Positions 12,230 to 23,274 of a stretch of 64,000 bases of DNA are shown piece by piece (positions within the stretch are counted from its first letter, which is position 1; every line of letters begins with the position of its first letter). A program made the position numbers and the translations under genes. A model generated the notes under the pieces. The model searched no databases. It had not been told where the DNA came from and saw only the letters and a list, made by a program, of their open reading frames with translations. The DNA comes from Paragorgia papillata. Its lineage: Eukaryota; Cnidaria; Anthozoa; Scleralcyonacea; Coralliidae. The DNA is taken from positions 1 through 64,000 of the forward strand of contig JAWNZC010000113.1 of NCBI GenBank assembly GCA_035771165.1, written 5' to 3'.

Positions 12230-12905
12230 ACTATTTCCTATCCGAAGCGGTTTTTGGTATTTTATTCTGGCTAACACCAGAATCTCTCTATTAAACTCTT
12301 TTCTAGTTTTCTCTCCGAATCGGTCTTTAGTATTTTATTCTGGCTAACATTCACCTCTGGGGAAGCCCTCGGACAGGAATGAGTTATAAACTATCTCTTT
12401 ATAAACTATCTCTCTAATAAACTATCTCTCTAACTCTTTTCTGCCCGAATCGGTCTTTCGTATTTTATTCTGGCTAACACCAGACGATTTTATTCACCTC
12501 TGGGGAAGCCCTCGGACAGCCGGACAGGAATGAGTTATAAACTATCTCTTTATAAATTATCTCTCTAATAAGCTATCTCTCTAACTCTTTAACACCAGAC
12601 GCTAACACCAGACGATTTTATTCACCTCTGGGAAGCCCTCGCACAGGAATGAGTTATAAACTATCTCTCTAATAAACTATCTCTCTAACTCTTTCATGTC
12701 CGAATCGGTCTTTAGTATGGAAGCCCTCGGACAGGAATGAGTTATAAACTATCTCTCTATTAAACTCTTTTCTAGTTTTCTGTCCGAATCAGTCTTTAGT
12801 ATTTTATTCTGGCTAACACCAGAGACCAGACGATTTTATTCACCTCTGGGGAAGCCCTCGGACAGGAATGAACATAAACTTTCTCTCTAAACACTTTTTT
12901 CAGGT
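12229..12905 (+). repeat. Family E tandem array
   Basis: Five to six scrambled units. Landmarks are CTGTCCGAATCGGTCTTTAG, TATTTTATTCTGGCTAACGC, CCTCTGGGGAAGCCCTCGGA followed by CAGGAATGAGTTATAAAC, then short ACTATCTCTCTAATAA repeats. Each unit is bounded by inverted CTGTCCGA/TCGGACAG. The inner block CTGGCTAACGCCAGACGATT is the reverse complement of the inner block of family D. Confidence 0.8.
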
Positions 12906-13296
12906 TTGTTCTGTTGTAAAATGGAAGCCCGGTAGTAGTTGTTCGATATAGTCACGTCTTTGCTATATTTATTAATAGTTTGATAATTACGTTAAAATTC
13001 TCAAAAAAACAAAACATTTCTGCTAAGCTCAAATTAAAACCCACAAGACGAAAAGATTATCCACTGCAATTTTTCAAATCTCCGTCAAGTTTTAGTTGAC
13101 ACACCTCAGGCGGAAATGAGATGCTAATTCATCCGCAGTTGTTAACGTCAACTAATTTGGCATAAACATGTTTCGAAGCCTTGTTTCCCAAACCCAACAG
13201 GAAATTGTATTCTGCGCTAGTTAATTATAGCGCTCTAAGGAAAACACGTTGAGGAAAACTACAGGGAGTATTGGAAAGACTCATCGGAACACAATG
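12906..13296. other. No gene seen
   Basis: AT-rich sequence between two satellite blocks; nothing recurs and no exon is recognisable. Confidence 0.5.
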
Positions 13297-13790
13297 ATAA
13301 TTTTTATTCTGATGAAGGGCTCTGCTTGAGACGTCAGTATTTCGTTATTAAAACTATTCTCAGCAGTTTACCATCTTTTCACTTTGCTCTATATAAAACA
13401 CTGCCTACACAACACTCTAGTTTTTACTCTGATGAAGGGCTCTGCTTGAAGCGTCAGTATTTCGTTATTAAAACTATTCTCAGTAGTTTACCATCTTTTC
13501 ACTTTGCTCTATCTAAACCACTGCCTCACACAGCACTCTAGTCTTTACTCTGATGAAGGGCTCTGCTTGAAGCGTCAGTATTTCGTTATTAAAACTATTC
13601 TCAGGAGTTTACCATCTTTTCACTTTGCTCTATCTAAAACACTGCCTACACAACACTCTAGTTTTTACTCTGATGAAGGACTCTGCTTGAAGCGTCAGTA
13701 TTTCGTTATTAAAACTATTCTCAGCAGTTTACCATCTTTTCACTTTGCTCTATCTAAAACACTGCCTACACAACACTCTACTGTCTTTTT
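13297..13790 (+). repeat. Family A satellite array (plus orientation)
   Basis: Four nearly regular 120-bp units. They break off abruptly at CAACACTCTA near 13780, close to the left end of the next MITE. Confidence 0.9.
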
Positions 13791-13826
13791 TTACCGAATT
13801 ACAATTTTAATTAGCCTTTCAATGTA

Positions 13827-14177
13827 CAGTAAATTAAAACCCATAAGAACTACCATTTTTCGAGTTAGCCTAAAAAGGTTCTTATATAAGTGGTATTTAC
13901 TGGGATTAATTAGGTTCTTAAATGTATGTTCTTATTTTTTTGAGGGAAAGGGTCATTGGGAAATCTTTTAAAAATAATTACCAAAAATTATTCATTACCA
14001 AAAATACAAAATGTGCAAAATTTCTTGTTTTTATTTTCAGTTATTAATTTCAACTGAAGTTTTTCAAATAAGGACCTGTTACAATTTTTAGGCTTAAAAG
14101 GTTCTTATAGGGTCTAAAAAGGCAAATTTTAGCCTGAAGGTTCTTAATTCACAGGTTCTTATACGCGGGTTTTACCG
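13827..14177. mobile_element. Tc1/mariner-like MITE with TA target duplication
   Basis: Ends are inverted: CAGTAAATTAAAACCC plus ATAAGAACC at the left, and the inverse of CGGTAAAACCCGCGTATAAG at the right. TA lies directly outside both ends (13825-13826 and 14178-14179). GGTTCTTA motifs are repeated inside both halves. The 351-bp element has no transposase. Confidence 0.7.
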
Positions 14178-14437
14178 TATCACAGGTTCCTCTCGTTAAA
14201 CGGAAAAATAGATCTAAAACTGTGCCAGCTCAATTAACGCTTTTAAGTATTAATTAGGAAACAAATTATTACAAGACTATGAGTAATTTAATATTTGTAT
14301 AATTGTAATATAACTCACAATTGGAACATTATTCATTTTGACTATGTATGTAACTTTATTTGTACAATGTTCTTTATCCTTGAAAAGCCTTCTCGACAAG
14401 TAAAATCGTCTGGTGTTAGACAGAGTTAAGGACTATT

Positions 14438-14858
14438 AGGCCTGGTTCATACGTCGCATTTAATTCAGACGAATTTAACTCAGTCAATTAAATGCGACTG
14501 TAGTGCGACGTATGAAACGAATTAAATTCGACTGAAGAGTTAAATTCGTCTGAGACGTTGTATCCGTCACGGTGAGACGGATACAACGTCTGAAATGCGT
14601 GTTCGTTTCAGACGTCGCTGTATCGTCGCATCGAATTAAATGCATAAATTATGATAACATATTTTTTAAGCCCATGATCAGATTTTTGTTTACTTCGCAT
14701 GCGTATTGGACGTTTTTGGCGCGATCTAGCGGGATTTTCCTTGCTCGTCACTGAATTAAATTCGTCGCATGAAACAATTCGAGTTTACGTCGACTAGTCG
14801 ACGAAGCTAACTATGAATTAAATCCGTCTGAATTAAATGCAACGTATGAACCAGGCCT
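14438..14858. mobile_element. Palindromic MITE, ends GGCCTGGTTCATACGTCGC
   Basis: The left end AGGCCTGGTTCATACGTCGC and right end (inverse of GCAACGTATGAACCAGGCCT) match over about 33 bp. TA flanks GGCC on both sides, so a TA target site is possible. The interior is rich in AATTAAAT and GACG motifs and includes the small palindrome GTCGACTAGTCGAC. No transposase. Confidence 0.75.
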
Positions 14859-15183
14859 AAGTTCCAGCTTGCTTTTGAAATCCGAAACGTATAATTGAAA
14901 TGAACATTCCGAACTTACGTTGCAATGTTCAGAACTACATTGCGAGGTAGATACAAATTTAAATCGGCAATTTGTTTCTGTTTAACCAACTATCTATTAT
15001 TATTCATTTCCATCAATCACTATACAACAAATAATCTTCTACTCCGTTATTTCGCCAAAAGAATTCAATTCAAAGCTACTTATTAAATTCGAACTTCACA
15101 ATGAACTTCGCGAACTTCCGTACCTAGTTGCCAACCTTCCAACAAATGTTGACAAACGAATTTCAAAAGCAAGCTGAAACTGA
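14859..15183. mobile_element. MITE with CAGCTTGCTTTTGAAAT inverted ends
   Basis: AGTTCCAGCTTGCTTTTGAA at the left and the inverse of TTCAAAAGCAAGCTGAAACT at the right define an element of about 320 bp abutting the previous MITE. No coding frame. Confidence 0.65.
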
Positions 15184-15663
15184 CTATATACGTCTGTAGC
15201 TTTTAGATCGAAAACAAACTATAGGTAGACAAAGAGTTATGAATCATATTTATTTATTTATCTTACTATAAAAATCTGATCTAAAAGATTACATCAATGT
15301 ATTTTAAAACTGATTATAAAAATTGACGCCGTTTTGACGTAGGTGCTCAAATGAAGGGGTATAAATACAAACAATAGATCATTAATCAAAGAACAATAAA
15401 AATATGTATGCCACTTCGCACAAAAGAATCAGTCTATTAGGCCCCGTTTCACATGGTACCGGACGAATTTGGAACCGGTCTCGAATTAGTACGGTGCCGC
15501 CTGTTTACACGGCGAAATAGGGCCTTGTTCTTTGTTTATGTTCTTTGTCCTTTTATGTATGAAGTTTCTGTTTGTGATAAGTTTAAGGTAATTCATCAGT
15601 CAGTTTGCATTGCGCAGCTTTTCGGCGTACAATTCTGCAACACTAATTCAACATGTATCCAAG
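15184..15663. other. No gene seen
   Basis: A weak pair of GGCCCCGTTT / AAATAGGGCC ends lies at 15441-15525 and may be a very short MITE. Nothing else is recognisable. Confidence 0.4.
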
Positions 15664-15990
15664 TGTTAACACTTTGAGGCCTGGACCGTTCCCTGTGCTG
15701 AATAAAATCGTCTGGCGTTAGCCAGAATAAACCTTAAAGACTCGTCGTCAGGCTTCAAAGTGTTAAAGAGATCGGTTTTAACACTTTGAGGCCTGGACCT
15801 CTCCCTGTGCTGAATAAAATCGTCTGGCGTTAGCCAGAATAAACCTTAAAGACTCGTCGTCAGGCTTCAAAGTGTTAAAGAGATCGGTTTTAACACTTTG
15901 AGGCCTGGACCTCTCCCTGTGCTGAATAAAATCGTCTGGCGTTAGCCAGAATAAACCTTAAAGACTCGTCGTCAGGCTTCAAAGTGTTAA
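15664..15990 (+). repeat. Family D tandem array (three units, 112-bp period)
   Basis: Three almost identical units with TTAACACTTTGAGGCCTG and CAGGCTTCAAAGTGTTAA ends and the spacer AGAGATCGGTT. They are more alike than the units at 11.8 kb, so this array looks younger. Confidence 0.85.
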
Positions 15991-15992
15991 GG

Positions 15993-16275
15993 TGAGGTAA
16001 TACGGGCAACTTTGTTGCGTTGCATGTTGAATAGCGTTGTTGCACGTATTACCACCCACCTTAAACATTATCACGCAACAATGATTTTGTTGCAAGTTGA
16101 AAAAATTTGTTGGAAAAAGTAGACTCCAGTTCTACTTGCTGCAACATGCTGATTCAACTTGCAACAAAATCATTGTTGCGTGACAATGTTTAAGGTGGGT
16201 GGTAATACGTGCAACAACGGCTATTCAACTTGCAACGCAACAATGTTGCAGCAATTTGTTGTTCGTATTACTTCA
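15993..16275. mobile_element. Foldback MITE, nearly full palindrome
   Basis: TGAGGTAATACGGGCAAC at the left is mirrored by GTTCGTATTACTTCA at the right, and the inner blocks CACCCACCTTAAACATT and CAACAATGATTTTGTTGC are also inverted. Arms are about 115 bp around a short centre. It abuts the last family D unit. Confidence 0.85.
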
Positions 16276-16629
16276 CTTTTAGTGACGAAAACACATAAAA
16301 ATATCACTAAGAAGGCTAAATCAGCTACTAATAACTTTGACAAGAAGATACTAACTTAATTTTTAGGAACTTGCTAAGAAATCACCGTGGACCGTTTGCC
16401 AAAATTCATTGAATTTCACGAGGCAAAATTTGCACTAAAATAGGAATCCAAATACGCTATAGTCTTCCGCAGTTTTATAATTCATGGATTTCATAAAATT
16501 CCTGAACTCCCAAGCCGCGCTAAAATGTAATTTCCTGAATTTTTAATACACTTAATGGAGTATGAAATAGATTTTAGGAAACCAAAATCTCACCTATGAC
16601 TGCAAAAAAGAATTAGAATACCCTGTGTG

Positions 16630-17187
16630 CAGTGCTGTAAAAGTTACATAATTTTTGTAACTAGTTTCAGTTACAGTTACATCATTAGAAAAGTAACTAG
16701 TTACCGATAAAAGTTACAATGAAAAGAAAGTGACTAGTTACAGTTACAAAGTAACTCCAAATATTTTGTAACCAGTTACAAAGTTACATTCTTTTGTCCA
16801 TGTTACTAGAATCAACAAAGAAATTACTGCTTTTTAGATGCCAGTAGCATAATTGTGTTTTTACAGCTAAATATAGTTGTCACTATAAAGCAGAAATAGT
16901 CAAATTGTATATGTATCTTTATTATTATATCAAAACCATTTTTTTGTCAAGAAAGAATGACATCCTCAACTGAAAATCAGTAACTATAGTCACATTTTTA
17001 AACCAAATATTGTAACTAGTTACAGTTCTTTAAAAAAGGGAACTAGTTATAGTTACTTCTTCAAAAAGTAACTAGTTATAGTTACAGTTACTTCTTCAGA
17101 AAAATTATCTAGTTTCAGTTACAGTTACTTAAAAATGTAACTAGTTACTGTAACTAGTTACTTGTAACAAAGTTACTCACAGGACTG
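16630..17187. mobile_element. hAT-type non-autonomous element, 8-bp target duplication CCTGTGTG
   Basis: CCTGTGTG occurs directly before (16622-16629) and after (17188-17195) the element. Terminal inverted repeats are CAGTGCTGT and ACAGGACTG. The interior is packed with AACTAGTTAC/GTTACAGTTAC motifs in both orientations, a subterminal pattern typical of hAT MITEs. No transposase frame. Confidence 0.85.
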
Positions 17188-17195
17188 CCTGTGTG

Positions 17196-18237
17196 TTATA
17201 CTTACAGAAAAAATGAAGCCAATTCTGCTTTGTTATATCATTCTACCTTTCCTCAAATAATCGTAATAAGATTTTCGTGACTTTAAATCAACCCGGTAAC
17301 TGAGCTAGCCCGCCTCATATGAACAGCCCTTAAAATGCGGAGCTGCTTTAGGTCTAGCAAAATTATAATCAGATTCAGTTTATTTCTTCAGTAATCCCAC
17401 TAACGTTTAAAGAGATTGTGGAAAGTTCTTATTAATTAAAAACGGATTAAAGAATTTATAAAAGTTGTTATTTTATAAGATTATGTATAGGACACCTTTT
17501 TCTGTCAGTAGATTTGCCCTGTGAGAAGTAAAATAGTAAATGTATTAAATATTGTAAAATGACAAAAAAGGATTAAATTAGGTGCGAACAGGAGTTGAAA
17601 TATATATATATATTACTGCACTGGATCTGGCGAAAAGGAGAGGTATTAACTATTAAGCAATCTTGATACCCTATTTAAACGACACACCTGCTAGCTTGGG
17701 AAATTTGATACCCAAACAAGTCCTTGTTGGATTTTATGGATTCGTCTATCATAGCTTGCTATACGTAATCTAGCAGCTCTACGCTGTACCATCTCTGCTG
17801 TTTATGTTCTTTTTAGTGGGTGGATAAATGAATGATTTTTTCAACTCTGATTTCTTGTCGTTATTAAGATTCATGACAGATCCACAAGTTTGTTAGTACT
17901 TTGTACTATTAAGTGTCACCCTCTTTAAATAAAGTTTCTATTTTTTTTTCTATCTATCCATTCAATTAAGAAATTGGTTATTCTTATGCCATGTTTAGAA
18001 ACGCCATATCAGGTTCCTACATTTGATTTGATCTCATTTCACAAGTGGCTGTCAAATTGATGTAATTCTTGGACCTTTGTCATAACGAGATAGGAAACCC
18101 AGTTGTCATCGCATTTCAAGTGCTCTGACTCCTGTGTGGGCATTTTTTTATATTTTTATTTCGTAATCTTCCATTTTTTAGTAATTTAAATATCTTTGTG
18201 TAATACTATATTAAACAGAGTTTATGTACTGTTTAAT
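17196..18237. other. No gene seen
   Basis: AT-rich unique sequence with a short TA tract near 17603. It has no frame with a recognisable domain. Confidence 0.5.
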
Positions 18238-18245
18238 AAACGAGC

Positions 18246-18595
18246 CAGTGATGTTTTTCAGGGGGAACGCGGCGTTCTCCCACTATTTTTGTCGGGGGGA
18301 CGGCGTTCCCCCTGACAAATATTACTGTGCGGGAACGGCGTTACCCCCCTAACAAAAATTAAACGTAGTGGAACACCGTTCAACACCGCACTATTTTTGC
18401 TTTGAGTCAATGAGTGAGTTCAACCAAGTTAGCCAACCAGCTAGCCTGAGCCAGGCTTTTAGTAGTCTTTTCACACACCCATCAACTTTCAAGACAGGAG
18501 CCACGCCCATTTCATTTTACGACCAGTGGCCACGCCCATTTGACTTTAGTGAGCGTGAGCGTTCCCCCACTTCTAAAGTTTGGAAATCATCACTG
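18246..18595 (+). mobile_element. hAT-type MITE, family F copy 1
   Basis: Ends are CAGTGATG and CATCACTG. The flanking 8-mers AAACGAGC (18238-18245) and AAACAAGC (18596-18603) differ at one base and look like a target duplication. The left part carries GGGGGAACGSCGTTCCCCC palindromes. A second copy lies inverted at 63340-63679. An 82-codon frame inside is not conserved coding sequence. Confidence 0.8.
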
Positions 18596-18603
18596 AAACA
18601 AGC

Positions 18604-19860
18604 AGGAGTGTTTTAAACACGAACTGCGAGTTTATTGAACGGCTTCAAAAACGAACCACTTGGTAAGTTCATTGGCGTAGTAAGTTTGAAAAATAACCTT
18701 GCCTAAGCCGAGAAAATCAAAGCTAAAGTTTATGTAAATCAGGAGGTATCTTTATCACGTGTAAAGAAACTGATTAAACATTAATTTCTCTCGAACTTTC
18801 CTCATGAATTATTAATGAGTTTTTGAAGGTTATTGCAATATTTACATACTGCTATAATTTGTGTGCTTGTTTATATAGGACATTGTCCGCATTTTTTTCT
18901 GCGGACCATGTTTTTGTACTCAAGTACAGTAAAATTTCTTTGTATTAATTTAGCAAATTGGAGAATCTTTTCTTGGCAAAAAAAACAAAAACATACTAAA
19001 GATAAAAAGAAATATTTCTTTTCACGTGTGTGCGTGTGTCCGTGTCCGTGTGTCCATGTCCGCGTGCCCGTGTGCCCGTGTTTTCCAGATAACCGTTTTA
19101 ACGTCAATCCTCTGTTTGAGAGATAGCTTTAATAATCTAAATACACCATCCGCCTCGATTAGCTGAACTATTTGCGGATTAGTGTAATTATATAATCTGT
19201 CACAAAACTGAATAAAAATTATATTGTATTGTAAAAGATTGTATTGTATTTCCTAAGAAAAAATAGATTATAAATCCTTTTCTTGACGTGTTTTTTTCCT
19301 GCTAATATTTTGTACTTGGCTTACAGTACATGCATGTGGTATGTTTGCGAGCTTGGGGTAATGTAACGCAGAGTTGGAAAAAGTATTCAACCTTCCTCCG
19401 GATGGGTTTTTAAGTTTAGATAACCTTCCTCAAAATATATAGCGAGGATTTTGTGTTTTGCAACGTTCATAAATACTGCGTGACTTTTACAGTACCTTGG
19501 TTTTCTAGGTTTTCCTAGGTAAGCTTTGGCATACTACAATAGCTACTAATAACTGATCGCTGCCGACTGATTGCCTGCCAACTACCCTCGACTGCTGCGA
19601 AGATACAGACAATCTCACAACAGACATCAGCGTACATGTCTCACACATGTAACTGCTGCCACTGCCAGTGCTGCATAATTGTTGGTTAGCCAATGTTTTG
19701 CTGCAAATCACATTTCTTCTCGACACCTTGCTTGATTAATTGTAACTTTCTCAGATTACCGAATGTGTTGTTTCACGTGTTTTCACTTTAACCTTTCCTC
19801 ACTAAAGTAAACCTTCCTGTACCCGCATACCCGCAGCTTTTTTCCAACTCTGATGTAACG
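18604..19860. other. No gene seen; one GT-rich tract
   Basis: A purine/pyrimidine-alternating GTGTGYCCGTG tract lies at 19026-19082. The rest is unique and AT-rich. Confidence 0.5.
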
Positions 19861-19861
19861 G

Positions 19862-19975
19862 CTTGGTAGAGCGTCTCACTGGACATTAGAAGGTTACATG
19901 TTTGATCCCTTTCTAGGACTTCGAAATATTTCCTGACTATTTGAGCTTGACGAACGTCTAGCAAACGTCTGTTAC
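19862..19975 (+). repeat. tRNA-like SINE copy with tail
   Basis: GGTAGAGCGTCTCACTGG resembles the box A and anticodon arm of the tRNA-like family, and GGTTACATGTTTGATCCC resembles box B. The tail GAGCTTGACGAACGTCTA (19943 onward, 32 bp) reappears with one mismatch at 21023-21054, after the tandem array. The two tails suggest one SINE whose head expanded. Confidence 0.5.
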
Positions 19976-20081
19976 ATTACACCAAGCTCTTAACATCACT
20001 TTAACTACATCTCATATGCAAACTCTACCATTTAGGAAGCACATATGACTATGAATTTACAATCTTAGTTCTTCACTTGAG

Positions 20082-21012
20082 CCTCAGTAGCTCAATGGTT
20101 AGAGTGCCTCACTGGTCATCAGAAGGTTACAGGTTGTACACATGCATATGTAATCTTCACTCACCATCTGAGTTCTTGTAGCTCAATGGTTAGAGTGTCT
20201 CACTGGTCATCAGAAGGTTACAGGTTGTACACATATGTAACCTTCACTTACCATCTGAGTTTGTGTAGCTGAATGGTTAGAATGTCTCACTGGTCATCAC
20301 TGAGAAGGTTGCAGGTTGTACACATATGTAACCTTCACTCACCATCTGAGTTCTTGTAGCTTAATGGTTAGAGTGTCTCACTGGTCATCAGAATGTTATA
20401 GGTTGTACACATGTAACCTTCACTCACCATCTGAGTTCTTGTAGCTCAATGGCTAAAGTGTCTCACTGGTCATCAGAAGGTTACAGGTTGTACACATATG
20501 TAACCTTCACTCACCATCTGAGTTCTTGTAGCTCAATGGTTAGAGTGTCTCAATGGTCATCAGAAGGTTACAGGTTGTACACATATGTAACCTTCACTTA
20601 CCATCTGAGTTCTTGTAGCTCAATGGTTAGAGTGTCTCACTGGTCATCAGAAGGTTACAGGTTGTACACATATGTAACCTTCACTCACCATCTGAGTTCT
20701 TGTAGCTCAATGGTTAGAGTGTCTCACTGGTCATCAGAAGGTTGCAGGTTGTACACATATGTAACCTTCACTCACCATCTGAGTTCTTGTAGCTCAATGG
20801 TTAGAGTGTCGCACTGGTCATCAGAAGGTTACAGTACAGGTTGTACACATATGTAACCTTCACTCACCATCTGAGTTATTTTAGGCCTAGCTCAATGGTT
20901 ACAGTGTCTCACTAGTCATCAGAAGGTTACAGGTTGTACACATATGTAACCTTCACTCACCAGTCTGAGTTCTTGTAGCTCAATGATTAGTAGAGCGTCG
21001 CACTCGTTATCA
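20082..21012 (+). repeat. tRNA-like tandem array, 87-bp unit
   Basis: About ten units. Each has the tRNA-like head TAGCTCAATGGTTAGAGTG, the anticodon-type arm TCTCACTGGTCATCAGA, then a perfect hairpin GGTTACAGGTTGTACACA/TATGTAACC and a linker CTTCACTCACCATCTGAG. The unit is a multiple of three, so a 135-codon frame runs through part of it; its peptide merely repeats every 29 residues and I reject it as a gene. Same family as 2.5-3.1 kb in the opposite orientation. Confidence 0.75.
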
Positions 21013-21058
21013 GAATGTTACAGAGCTTGACGAACGTCTACCAAACGTCTGTTATTAA

Positions 21059-21554
21059 TTAAAGTGCCTATGAAACGAAAGTTAAGTTTGTCTTATTTGA
21101 AAGAACACTTAAAATGATAGAGTAACATCTTTTGCAGTTTTTCATTTCCTTGCTTCGTTCTTGAGATATTTCAGTTTGTTTGATGTAAATGTCGCATGTG
21201 TGACGTGTGACGTCGCATCACACGTGCATAATGAGTTATCGAAAAACGTTATATATCTTTGCTATTCGGTCAAATATAATCCCTTGACAATCTACATGTT
21301 TAGTGTTCTGATGAGTTAACACACGCACATGCGTCCCTCGAATTATTTTGGTTTGATAATAGCAAAGATATATAACTTTTTGCAATAACTCATTATGCAC
21401 ATGTGGCGTTAAAATGTTTAATTTGCATATCAAACAAACTGAAATATCTCAAGAACGAAGCAAGGAAACGAAAAACTGCAAAAGATGTTACTCTATCATT
21501 TTAAATGTTCTTTCAAATGAGACAGACTTAATTTTCGTTTCATAGGCACTTTAA
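21059..21554. mobile_element. Foldback MITE, family G full copy
   Basis: AAAGTGCCTATGAAACGAAA at the left and the inverse at the right bound arms of about 200 bp that match almost base for base (for example AGAGTAACATCTTTTGCAG and CTTGCTTCGTTCTTGAGATA). The centre holds TATATATCTTTGCTAT in both orientations. Partial relatives lie at 24.8, 30.9 and 57.4 kb. Confidence 0.85.
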
Positions 21555-21756
21555 AATTCTATGTTACACATAGAGCTAGCTAATATAACGAAGGCTATAA
21601 TTTGGGAACAATCAAACGTTTGATGGTTGACTATAAGAAAATTAAAGTTTGAAGTAGTCTCTTAAGTAACAAGGGGTTAAAAAAATAACACCTAAATTGA
21701 AATGGTCAGATTTAAACTTAAAACGAGTTAAAGATTAGTTTTAAAATTTAATTAAT

Positions 21757-22505
21757 TCTTTCCTGTCCGAATCGGTCTTTAGTATTTTATTCTGACAAAC
21801 GCCAGACTATTTTATTCTGGCTAACGCTAGACGATTTTATTCACCTTGGGGAAGCCCTCGGACAGGAATGAGTTATAAACTATCTCTTTATAAACTGTCT
21901 CCCTAAAGCTCTTTCCTTTAATATTTTATTCTTGCTTATAAACTATCTCTCCATGCATGGCCAACTCTTTTCTGTCCGAATCGGTCTTTAGTAATTTTAT
22001 TCTAGCTAACGCCAGACGATTTTATTCACCTCTGGGGAAGCCCTCGGACAGGAATGAGTTATAAACGATCTCTCTAACTCTTTCCTGTCCGAATTGGTCT
22101 TTAGTATTTTATTCTGGCTTAGCCAGACGATTTTATTCACCTCTGGGGAAGCCCTCGGACAGGAATGAGTTATAAACGATCTCTCTAACTCTTTCCTGTC
22201 CGAATTGGTCTTTAGTATTTTATTCTGGCTTAGCCAGACGATTTTATTCACCTCTGGGGAAGCCCTCGGACAGGAATGAGTTATAAACTATCTCTCCATT
22301 AAGCTCTTTCCTTTAGTATTTTATTCAGTCTGGCTAACGCCAGACGATTTTATTCAACTCTTGGAAAGCCCTCAGACAGGAATGAGTTATAAACTATCTC
22401 TAACTCTTTCCTATCCGAATTGGTCTTTGGTATTTTATTCTGGCTAACGCCAGACGATCGATTTATTCACCTCTGCATGGGGAAGCCTACGGACAGGAAT
22501 GAATT
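21757..22505 (+). repeat. Family E tandem array
   Basis: About six units with CTGTCCGAATCGGTCTTTAG and CCTCGGACAGGAATGAGTTA. Two adjacent units at 22055-22290 are identical over about 120 bp, pointing to recent duplication. Confidence 0.85.
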
Positions 22506-23270
22506 AAGGTTAAAATGTTGACTTTGGGTGAAAATGAAATTGAAAAGTTCTGCACGATTTTTAAATAGCAATACTGCATGATGTCAAAATTTAAAACTCT
22601 GTAACTCTGCAAGGATAAGTTGTATTAATTTAAAATTTTCAAGTAAATCTTACAACAATGATATCTTTAAGTACGAGATAAATCCCAAGAACGAGGGATG
22701 TATGCTATATACAGCCCCGAGGACGCGTACTGACTTATTTCATGATTAAGGAGGTTTTCCAATAAAGTTTCGGTCTATTTTTTCCACCTTGGACAAAGAT
22801 TTTCCTAGTTTTTTCTTCATTTCTCATCTAATTAGTATTCATAGGGTTGTATGATATATACAGCCCACGGTACATCAAAGAAAATAAATCCTGTAAAAAA
22901 CCGCAGCTTAAATGATTTGAGAATTTAGATTTTTAAAACGTTAATAACATTACATGAAAACAATCTTTTATAATAATAAGCTTGCTTCTAATCGTGTACA
23001 TTTTTATTGGATAGTCCGGCATGGATGACGTCAAATGTCGTCAGTTGATTTTGCCCTGCCCTTAAATCACGAAAATCAAGTTTTAAACCTCTTAAATGAA
23101 CGCTGGGTGGAAAATCCATTTTAGGAAAGATATTATTTTATTTTAGAAAGGATATATTTCCATTATTGGTTTTACTAAACGAACATTTGAAATTGCCCCC
23201 TACTATGGTGACTAACACGTTATCTTGTGAGGCAAACTGAAAAGATTGTAATCTGTTGACATTTTTAGTA
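22506..23270. other. No gene seen
   Basis: Two blocks ending ATATACAGCCC (near 22710 and 22860) hint at a small repeat. No exon is recognisable. Confidence 0.5.
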
Positions 23271-23274
23271 ACGA

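Noticed and set aside
20449..20856. 135-codon frame through the tRNA-like array
   Set aside because: It repeats every 29 residues with the 87-bp unit and has no start context or flanking exon.
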